A stretch of 22,904 nt of DNA from SHAN690 sp040221375. GTDB taxonomy: Bacteria > Bacteroidota > Bacteroidia > Flavobacteriales_G > Salibacteraceae. Every line of letters starts with the position of its first letter. Within the stretch, counting starts at the first letter, position 1. Below are positions 15,501 to 20,857 of the stretch, piece after piece. The stretch spans positions 1 through 22,904 of the forward strand of contig JAVKEP010000099.1 of assembly GCA_040221375.1 (NCBI GenBank), read 5' to 3'. Below the pieces are notes generated by a model that saw only the letters and a list, made by a program, of their open reading frames with translations, was not told the DNA's origin and ran no database searches. Both the position numbers and the translations under genes were made by a program.

Positions 15501-16162
15501 CCATACGTTCTGATACCGAAAGCATCCACCATGGAGGCAATCGATTCGTTTTCTAAATCAGATGTCAAGGTTCCCGAAATGATATAAAGGACGATGATGC
15601 CCATTGTACCGGTGAACGAGATGATGGTGCTTTTCCAACGCGTGGCAACCGCAAAAATGATGGAGCCAGCAAAAAACATATTCGGCATCACAACAAAGAG
15701 GTACGTCGTAAGGAAGGCTTGGTAAGGTACAAGGCCGATGCGATCAGGTTCGAGCCACCCGGCGGGTACCGCGATCCATGAAGCCAGGGTGAATCCTAGG
15801 TAAATACCCGTAATCGGAATAGTAGACAACACAAAGGCGCCAAAGAAGCGACCCAGAAAGTAGGACGCCTTGTTCAGAGGTGTAGAGAAGAGGATCTGAT
15901 GGAAGTCGAACTCGTGGTCGCGCAGCGCGGCGTTGTTGAAGAATGCCGCGGCGATGAGCAGGCCGAGCAAACTGAGTATGAACGTATAGTTCGTAAGGAT
16001 GTGCGGAGCGTTCTTATGCACGTTTCCGACCGTTCCACCAATGATGACGTTATCGCTTGACACGGCACCAAAAACCAGCAGTGCCATGACGAAGAAAAAG
16101 ATATAAACCATCGGTTGACGAAAGCCTCTCTTCAGTTCTTGGAGGTAGAATTCTTGGAACAT
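12572..16162 (-). CDS. ABC transporter permease fused to M1-family metallopeptidase domain
   Basis: The 1196-residue protein combines two ABC-2-type permease halves (about a dozen hydrophobic segments within residues 15-610, split by a charged cytoplasmic region near 270-320) with a C-terminal M1 aminopeptidase-like domain (about 625-1196). The peptidase part has HEMAH (H935, E936, H939), a third zinc ligand Glu959 (HExxH-x19-E), a candidate transition-state Tyr1015 in HYGKG, and GTMPYSE (906-912) where classical M1 enzymes have GxMEN. All zinc residues are intact, so it may be active. It would lie outside the cytoplasm, facing the periplasm. The ATPase gene ends 10 nt upstream, so the two form one exporter complex. 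This fusion is known in Bacteroidota; its substrate is not known. Confidence 0.88.
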   Translation of the reverse strand: MFQEFYLQELKRGFRQPMVYIFFFVMALLVFGAVSSDNVIIGGTVGNVHKNAPHILTNYTFILSLLGLLIAAAFFNNAALRDHEFDFHQILFSTPLNKASYFLGRFFGAFVLSTIPITGIYLGFTLASWIAVPAGWLEPDRIGLVPYQAFLTTYLFVVMPNMFFAGSIIFAVATRWKSTIISFTGTMGIIVLYIISGTLTSDLENESIASMVDAFGIRTYGIEAKYFTPAQKNTEILSLQGMMLWNRLLWVGVGILILLVSYLGFSFQQINNSSNKRDTESESQARGTTRPMVQQLFTPSTRRLHFWSFFKAAFRSIVKSPTFKILFFFSLLLYLVDLFQGFEAFGLQSYPVSYKMNDAIEGASSLFILIVIVFFSGELIWRDRMYHINEVMDATPHNSFGSLLGKLFALVSAAVLIDVFMIILGMGYQVANGYFRVEPLVYFGHLVIDRLPSYLVWSMVLIFLQVLINQRYIAYFASILLLFLLDILWLVFDVQTNLLDIGSQPDLTYSDMNGFGDGMVATAWFTLYWLLFGGMLMYLAAFLWSRGKVSRLSERWTLAKQQLKSRAGIMFYALCGVWLVTGGFIYYNTHVLNSYLTSEETEALQVRYEKSFKQFEDLPMPKYTAIQYDIAIYPDERNVLIKAVATLSNDTEIPIHEIHFTVDENWNQVIELPSGALSFEDEDKVYRKYALDQPLMPGEQVVAHIEAAYLTKGFENEVSQQIVASNGTFINNADFMPTIGYSKRIEISDKNDRKSNGLSAKARMPKLQSPCGEPCDKNYLTEGTSDWVEVETIISTSANQVAIAPGSLKDKWNEEGRNYYHYVVDRPSLNFYSFMSAEYEIARREWNGVDIEVYYDHNHPENVDRMLDAVERSLDYYTKNFGPYYHQQARIIEFPRYQSFAQAFPGTMPYSESIGFIADLRDEEDNNIVDAVVAHEMAHQWWAHQEMSANMQGGTMLTESFAEYSSLMVMKQISTPMQMHQFLQYDHERYLRGRSQETDVERPLYKVENQSHIHYGKGSVILFALQDYIGEDSVNAALHDFLMEWAYKGPPYPNSLDFLKYLEERVPDSLSFLIDDWFKEITLYDHRLNQATYSQREDGKYEIMLDVYAQKVKADTLGNESYQNPNDWVYIGLFADDDEKDLMFEKRVKFDQKEMSFTLVVDSLPVKAAVDPRRVLIERIYSDNIRAVRKSEKEAN

Positions 16163-16172
16163 AGGAGGCGGC

Positions 16173-17054
16173 TTAGGCGAGTTCGGATGTTTGGGTCTTG
16201 GTGAAGAAAACGTCTTCGAGGTTCGGCTTTACAAGCTCAAATTCTACGGACGGTTGCGAGGTGCTTAAAACGTGAATTTGAGGCTTCCCCGCCACCATTT
16301 TATCTGAGATCACCTCGAACTTTGACTTGTATTCATCCATCTTTTCTCGTTCAATGGACGTTTGCCACACTTTTCCTTCCAAGTCCTGGAGCGCCGCTTG
16401 CGGTGTTCCGTTATACACGATGCTTCCTTCGTTCATGATCGCCATTTCTGTGCATAATTCCCTGACGTCATCTACGATATGGGTTGATAAGATGACGATT
16501 ACTTCCTGGCCTACATCTGCGAGGAGGTTGTGAAATCGATTGCGCTCACCTGGGTCGAGCCCAGCAGTGGGCTCATCTACAATGATTAATTTGGGATCGC
16601 CAATCAACGCCTGAGCTATGCCTACACGCTGCTTCATTCCTCCGCTGAAGCCCTTTACGTACTTTTTTCTAACGTCGTAGAGATTGACCTTCTGCAGCAA
16701 GTGGGCAACCAGTTCTTTGCGCTGTCTTCCGTGCGCCACTCCCTTCAAAACCGCTATATGATCCAACAACTGTTCAGCGGTAAACCGTGGGTAAACTCCA
16801 AATTCCTGGGGCAGGTAACCCAGCACTTTTCTCAATTCGGCAGGTTCCTCAAGGATATTGAGATCATCGAGCATGATGCTTCCACTGTCGGCCTCTTGCA
16901 ATGTAGCAATGGTCCGCATCAACGACGATTTACCCGCGCCGTTAGGGCCGAGTAATCCAAACATTCCGTTGGAAATTTCTAGGGATACGTCGGCTAAGGC
17001 CTTGACGCCATTGGCGTAGGTCTTGTTGAGGCCTTGAACGAATAATGTTGGCAT
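16173..17054 (-). CDS. ABC transporter ATP-binding protein (partner of permease/M1 fusion)
   Basis: The 293-residue ATPase has Walker A GPNGAGKS (36-43), a Q-loop (LPQEFG, about 81-86), signature FSGGMKQRVGIAQAL (136-150), Walker B LIIVDEP (156-162) and the switch His192 (STH), followed by a C-terminal extension of about 90 residues typical of ABC-2 exporters of the CcmA type. I start at ATG 17054 because MPTLFVQGLNKTY is the normal family N terminus and because the promoter at 17070-17077 lies inside the alternative longer frame (start 17129). It energises the permease encoded 10 nt downstream. Confidence 0.92.
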   Translation of the reverse strand: MPTLFVQGLNKTYANGVKALADVSLEISNGMFGLLGPNGAGKSSLMRTIATLQEADSGSIMLDDLNILEEPAELRKVLGYLPQEFGVYPRFTAEQLLDHIAVLKGVAHGRQRKELVAHLLQKVNLYDVRKKYVKGFSGGMKQRVGIAQALIGDPKLIIVDEPTAGLDPGERNRFHNLLADVGQEVIVILSTHIVDDVRELCTEMAIMNEGSIVYNGTPQAALQDLEGKVWQTSIEREKMDEYKSKFEVISDKMVAGKPQIHVLSTSQPSVEFELVKPNLEDVFFTKTQTSELA

Positions 17055-17069
17055 GAAGTAGGTTTTAAA

Positions 17070-17100
17070 CAAAGCTAAACTATGCGCTGAGACGGGAACT
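17070..17100 (-). promoter_or_regulatory. Promoter of the ABC/M1 operon
   Basis: On the minus strand TAGCTTTG (17077-17070) is a perfect Bacteroidota -7 element. The best -33 is weak (GTTC, 17100-17097, spacing 19). The predicted start is about 17063, giving a very short leader before the ATG at 17054 and excluding the longer reading of the ATPase gene. Confidence 0.5.
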
Positions 17101-17150
17101 CGATGTAATTTGTTACAGGCGGTTTGCACTAGGAATGGATGGTTGCATAA

Positions 17151-17166
17151 ATATGTTGCTACATAT
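17151..17166. repeat. Operator-like inverted repeat over the DoxX -33 element
   Basis: ATATGT-TGCT-ACATAT is a perfect 6-bp inverted repeat with a 4-bp centre. It overlaps the -33 GTTG of the doxX-type promoter, where a bound repressor would block RNA polymerase. No regulator gene is adjacent, so the binding protein is unknown. Confidence 0.35.
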
Positions 17167-17188
17167 ATTTACGGAAGCCGCATCTTTG
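17155..17188 (+). promoter_or_regulatory. Promoter of the DoxX-family gene
   Basis: GTTG (17155-17158), 22 nt, then CATCTTTG (17181-17188), seven of eight matches to TAnnTTTG. The predicted start is about 17194, followed by a short A-rich leader (CGAACAAAAAATGAATAC) before the ATG at 17209. This position supports the shorter gene start. Confidence 0.5.
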
Positions 17189-17208
17189 TACGAACAAAAA
17201 ATGAATAC

Positions 17209-17589
17209 ATGAATATTGCACTTTGGATCTCACAGGTACTACTCGCAGCGGCCTTTCTCATGGCTGGGGCAATGAAACTAATGACAGCCTACGATGAACT
17301 GGCGCTTGAAATGGCGTGGGTTTCACGCTGGTCAGCCCCAATGGTGATGCTGATAGGCTTAGTGGAGGTGTTAGGGGCCCTCGGTTTGATTTTGCCGTCT
17401 GTCTTGCGTATTCAACCAAAGCTTACTCCGATTGCAGCTCTTGGGCTCGTTGTGACAATGGTACTCGCCATCGTCGACCACCTTGGCGCTGGTGAGAACG
17501 ATATGGTCATGGGGCCTACCATTTTGATGGTTCTTGCGCTCTTTGTTGCGTGGGGGCGATGGAGCAAGCTTCCGATTTTAGCTAAGTAA
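17209..17589 (+). CDS. DoxX-family membrane protein
   Basis: The 126-residue protein has four hydrophobic helices (about 1-20, 42-65, 70-92, 97-118), with an N-terminal SQVLLAAAFLMAGAMKLM motif and the PMVMLIGLVEVLGALGLILP helix typical of the DoxX-like small membrane proteins. Some relatives take part in redox or quinone metabolism, but the role of this subgroup is unknown. I start at ATG 17209, because it matches the family N terminus and sits just downstream of the promoter; the frame extends up to a TTG/ATG near 17110 but those residues are untypical. It is divergent from the ABC/M1 operon and ends at a bidirectional terminator shared with pruA. Confidence 0.8.
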   Translation: MNIALWISQVLLAAAFLMAGAMKLMTAYDELALEMAWVSRWSAPMVMLIGLVEVLGALGLILPSVLRIQPKLTPIAALGLVVTMVLAIVDHLGAGENDMVMGPTILMVLALFVAWGRWSKLPILAK

Positions 17590-17632
17590 GTGAATCCAGA
17601 ATTTCGAGCGCCGTGAACCTCCAGGTTGGCCT

Positions 17633-17669
17633 AAAAAAAATGCCCGCTCCGGAAGAAGCAGGCATTTTT
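17633..17669. terminator. Bidirectional intrinsic terminator
   Basis: ATGCCCGCT (17640-17648) pairs with AGCAGGCAT (17657-17665) with one mismatch and an 8-nt loop. It is flanked by eight A residues on the left (17633-17640) and a T run on the right (17665-17669), so it gives a U tail in both directions. It ends the DoxX-type gene (+) and the pruA operon (-), which converge here. Confidence 0.85.
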
Positions 17670-17686
17670 GCATTGTCAACAAAGCG

Positions 17687-19315
17687 TTAACCCAAAAACG
17701 GGTATCGATAATCTGTAGCGGGTACGAATGTTTCTTTGATCGTACGTGGGCTTACCCAGCGAATCAAGTTCCATTGTGAACCTGCTTTATCGTTTGTGCC
17801 AGAACCTCTGGCGCCGCCAAACGGTTGTTGGTTGACAACCGCACCTGTGGGCTTGTCATTGATGTAGAAGTTTCCAGCTGCATCAGACAGTTTCTTACAA
17901 GCAAGGTCAATCGCGTATCGATCACCCGAGAAGATGCTTCCTGTTAACGCGTAAGGTGAAGTTGCATTGAGCAATTCCATCGTCTCCACAAACTGGCTGT
18001 CCTCATAAACATAGATCGTCATGACCGGACCGAAGATCTCTTCCTCCAATGTTCGGAAGTGAGGATTCGTAGTAACGACTACCGTGGGCTCAATAAAATA
18101 CCCCGTATTTCCGTCGTAGTTGCCTCCCACGATGATCTCTGCATCGGCTTGTCCTTTTACGTAGTCGATATAAGCAGAAATCTTGTCGAATGCAAGCTTG
18201 TCGATTACAGCGTTGATAAAGTTCCCTGCATCACGGGGTGATCCCATTTTGAAGGATGCCACGTCTTCGGTTACGTATGTTTTGACCTCTTGCCACATGC
18301 TTGCAGGAATGTATGCCCTGGAAGCAGCAGAGCATTTCTGGCCCTGAAATTCGAAGGCACCTCGAGAAATGGCGGTAGCAACCTCTTTAGCATCTGCACT
18401 TGGGTGTACCATGATAAAGTCTTTTCCTCCCGTTTCTCCAACGATGCGAGGGTAGGAGCGGTACTTGCCAATGTTGTTCCCAATTTCCTTCCAGAGGTGT
18501 TGAAATACACCTGTAGAACCGGTGAAGTGAAGTCCGGCGAAGTCCTTATGCTTGAATACAACATCACCGGCGACAGGCCCTTCCACTGAAATCATGTTGA
18601 TTACGCCATCTGGAAGTCCAGCGGCTTTGAACAGCTCCATGACAACCTGAGCCGAATACATCTGACTTTCTGCAGGCTTCCACACGACCGTATTTCCCAT
18701 CATCGCAGCTGACGCCGGAAGGTTAGCCGCAATGGATGTGAAGTTGAATGGAGAGATAGCGAAAACGAAGCCTTCCAACGGACGATACTCCATGCGGTTC
18801 CATATACCTGGCTGTGAATCGGGCTGGTCGCTATAAATCTCCTGCATGTAATGCACATTGAACCGAAAGAAATCGATCATTTCGCAGGAAGCATCGATCT
18901 CCGCTTGGAATACATTCTTTGATTGTGCCAGCATCGTAGCCGCGTTCATGCGATCACGGAAAGGTCCGGCCAACAATTCTGCCGCCTTCATGAAGATGCT
19001 CGCGCGGTGTTCCCAAGGCAGTTCAGCCCATTGCTTCTTGGCAGCAAGCGCTGCGTCGATGGCCGCTTGCACATGAGAGGCGTCTCCATAATTGAAATGC
19101 CCCAAAACCTTCGCATGCTCATGAGGAGGAGACATGGGACGCTTTTCGTTGGTACGTACTTCGTCTGCTCCGATGTACATGGGTACGTCGATGGGATCTT
19201 GATTGTACATTTCATCGTACGTAGCCATCAGCGAGGCTAGCTCTGAACTTCCAGGAGCGAAGTTGCCCACGGGCTCATTGTCCGGGTAGGGGATCTGATA
19301 AATTCCTTTTGGCAT
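17687..19315 (-). CDS. pruA: L-glutamate gamma-semialdehyde (1-pyrroline-5-carboxylate) dehydrogenase
   Basis: The 542-residue NAD-dependent aldehyde dehydrogenase oxidises glutamate semialdehyde to glutamate, the second step of proline breakdown. Its length and the N-terminal extension match the monofunctional ALDH4A1-type enzyme. Motifs visible are PFNFTSIAANLPASAAMMGN (189-208, oxyanion and cofactor region), FTGST (264-268), VGETGGKDF with the base Glu294, and FQGQKCSAASRAYIP with the catalytic Cys328. No proline dehydrogenase is in the window. It follows the 3-hydroxyacyl-CoA dehydrogenase gene by 42 nt on the same strand, without a terminator or clear promoter between, so the two are probably co-transcribed. 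Confidence 0.93.
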   Translation of the reverse strand: MPKGIYQIPYPDNEPVGNFAPGSSELASLMATYDEMYNQDPIDVPMYIGADEVRTNEKRPMSPPHEHAKVLGHFNYGDASHVQAAIDAALAAKKQWAELPWEHRASIFMKAAELLAGPFRDRMNAATMLAQSKNVFQAEIDASCEMIDFFRFNVHYMQEIYSDQPDSQPGIWNRMEYRPLEGFVFAISPFNFTSIAANLPASAAMMGNTVVWKPAESQMYSAQVVMELFKAAGLPDGVINMISVEGPVAGDVVFKHKDFAGLHFTGSTGVFQHLWKEIGNNIGKYRSYPRIVGETGGKDFIMVHPSADAKEVATAISRGAFEFQGQKCSAASRAYIPASMWQEVKTYVTEDVASFKMGSPRDAGNFINAVIDKLAFDKISAYIDYVKGQADAEIIVGGNYDGNTGYFIEPTVVVTTNPHFRTLEEEIFGPVMTIYVYEDSQFVETMELLNATSPYALTGSIFSGDRYAIDLACKKLSDAAGNFYINDKPTGAVVNQQPFGGARGSGTNDKAGSQWNLIRWVSPRTIKETFVPATDYRYPFLG

Positions 19316-19357
19316 TCTTTTCTTATTAGTTGTTTTCTATGGTCGTGATTCGGTTGC

Positions 19358-20248
19358 TTATTTCTTGAAATTATCGGCGAGCACTAATTCTTTGGTGCCA
19401 TGCGTCCAGCTATAGAATCCTTCACCTGATTTTACACCCAGTTTCCCTGCGGTCACCATGTTCACCAGAAGAGGGCAGGGGGCGTACTTCGGATTTCCAA
19501 AGCCGTCTTGCAGCACTTGTAAAATACTCAAGCACACATCAAGGCCGATGAAATCTGCCAGTTGCAGTGGCCCCATTGGATGGGCCATCCCTAGTTTCAT
19601 GACAGTATCAATTTCTTCCACTCCTGCCACGCCTTCATACAGAGTAATGATCGCCTCATTGATCATCGGCATCAGGATTTTGTTTGCCACAAAACCGGGA
19701 TAGTCGTTTACCTCCACAGGAACCTTGTTCAAGCGCTTGCTCATTTCCATGATGGCGTTCGTCACCTCGTTGGAAGTTGCATACCCACGAATGATTTCAA
19801 CCAACTTCATAACAGGCACAGGATTCATAAAGTGCATTCCAATCACCTTTTCCGGTCGAGAAGTTGCGGCGCCGATCTTGGTAATGCTGATCGACGAAGT
19901 ATTGGAAGCCAAGATGCAATCAGCAGGCGCGTGCGCATCGAGTTCCTTGAATATGTTGAGCTTAAGATCGATGTTCTCGGTGGCTGCTTCTACCACTAAT
20001 TCTCTGTCGCCAACTCCTTGTGCCATATCCGTGGTAGTTTTAATCCGATCCAGAATGGCTCGCTTGTCCGCTTCGGTGATCTTTTCTTTCTTCACTTGTC
20101 TGTCCAAGTTCTTGCCAATGTTGGCCATGCCTCGCTCGAGGTTGCTGTCGCTTATGTCAATAAGGTTGACGTCGTATCCAAACTGTGCAAATACGTGTGC
20201 AATCCCATTTCCCATGGTGCCGGCCCCGATTACTGCGATTCTGTTCAT
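19358..20248 (-). CDS. hbd: 3-hydroxybutyryl-CoA (3-hydroxyacyl-CoA) dehydrogenase
   Basis: The 296-residue short-form enzyme oxidises (S)-3-hydroxyacyl-CoA with NAD+ (or the reverse). The N-terminal Rossmann motif is IGAGTMGNGIAHVFAQFGY (7-25), then VVEAATENIDLK (85-96), SNTSSIS (catalytic Ser about 118), GMHFMNPVPVMKLVE with catalytic His139 and Glu151, and PGFVANKILMPMINEA with Asn189, followed by the C-terminal helical domain (AHPMGPLQLADFIGLD). No enoyl-CoA hydratase or thiolase is adjacent. Chain-length preference (acetoacetyl vs. longer, or phenylacetate pathway PaaH) cannot be deduced. A strong promoter lies at 20277-20307 and probably also serves pruA. Confidence 0.9.
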   Translation of the reverse strand: MNRIAVIGAGTMGNGIAHVFAQFGYDVNLIDISDSNLERGMANIGKNLDRQVKKEKITEADKRAILDRIKTTTDMAQGVGDRELVVEAATENIDLKLNIFKELDAHAPADCILASNTSSISITKIGAATSRPEKVIGMHFMNPVPVMKLVEIIRGYATSNEVTNAIMEMSKRLNKVPVEVNDYPGFVANKILMPMINEAIITLYEGVAGVEEIDTVMKLGMAHPMGPLQLADFIGLDVCLSILQVLQDGFGNPKYAPCPLLVNMVTAGKLGVKSGEGFYSWTHGTKELVLADNFKK

Positions 20249-20276
20249 GTTGTGCGCGTATTGAGATTTTATGCTG

Positions 20277-20307
20277 CAAAAGTAGTAACCTCAATAGGGT
20301 GCGCAAG
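20277..20307 (-). promoter_or_regulatory. Promoter of the hbd-pruA operon
   Basis: On the minus strand CTTG (20307-20304), 19 nt, then TACTTTTG (20284-20277): the -7 is a perfect TAnnTTTG and the -33 has one mismatch. The predicted start near 20270 gives a leader of about 22 nt. It is the best complete promoter in the window and has the same CTTG and 19-nt spacing as the speA promoter. Confidence 0.7.
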
Positions 20308-20317
20308 CATGAGCGTT

Positions 20318-20364
20318 AGAAGCTTTTTACATGCTTCTCTGCATCATTGTGAACGCAGGGAAGC
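20318..20364. repeat. Overlapping inverted repeats upstream of hbd
   Basis: GCTTCTCTGC (20333-20342) can pair with GCAGGGAAGC (20355-20364), ten pairs with one G-U and a 12-nt loop. The same left arm can instead pair with AGAAGC (20318-20323), six pairs, 9-nt loop. The structure lies just upstream of the hbd -33 element, between divergent genes. Confidence 0.4.
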
Positions 20365-20444
20365 TAGAACTGTCCTTTGGGAAATTACCGTAATCTGCGT
20401 TCATATATTCATTGGACATTGCACTCTAATTCAACAATGAAACC

Positions 20445-20834
20445 ATGAAGCATCTATTCTTTCTTACAACCCTTTTCTTTTCTTTCTCAAGTATCATAGC
20501 TCAGCCCCAATTGACTGATGCGCCTATGCTCAACAGCGATGACATCGTCATCACGGTAATCGAGAGTACCGACGAATGCGGAATCGAACCCGGCGTTTAT
20601 CAACTTCACGAAAACGGATACACAAAAATTACTTCATTGGAGCCTATGTCAGCTGCAACACCAAACTTGACGTTGAGAAGAAATTCTTCACGTGTCCTTG
20701 AGGTGTTGGATATGATCGGCAAAGGAGAACTCGAAACAAGAGATTACCGAGAATTTTGGATCGATGAGTGTTCAAAGCAAAGTCAGTATGTACTCAGCCC
20801 ACGACAATACAACTACATGGTTGATCTCCACTAA
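20445..20834 (+). CDS. Small secreted protein of unknown function
   Basis: The 129-residue protein has a signal peptide (MKHLFFLTTLFFSFSSIIA, cleavage about residue 19-20), so it is exported to the periplasm or beyond. The mature part (about 110 residues) contains two cysteines, both in DEC tripeptides (C45, C109), which could form a disulphide. It has a beta-like centre (IVITVIES, GVYQLHENGYTKITSL), a basic patch near 78-83, and an aromatic C-terminal segment (YREFWIDEC, RQYNYMVDL). I do not recognise a family. There is no lipobox and no T9SS sorting domain. It is divergent from hbd, and converges with the T9SS protein gene at a distance of 23 nt. No confident promoter was found. Confidence 0.6.
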   Translation: MKHLFFLTTLFFSFSSIIAQPQLTDAPMLNSDDIVITVIESTDECGIEPGVYQLHENGYTKITSLEPMSAATPNLTLRRNSSRVLEVLDMIGKGELETRDYREFWIDECSKQSQYVLSPRQYNYMVDLH

Positions 20835-20857
20835 GGAGAAAAACTTCGCTGAAACGG

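Noticed and set aside
17055..17129. Longer start of the ABC ATPase gene at 17129
   Set aside because: The added 25 residues do not resemble the family N terminus and would span the promoter at 17070-17077; ATG at 17054 fits better.
17110..17208. Longer start of the DoxX gene near 17110
   Set aside because: The promoter -7 element at 17181-17188 lies inside the extension, and the family begins at the hydrophobic helix starting at 17209.
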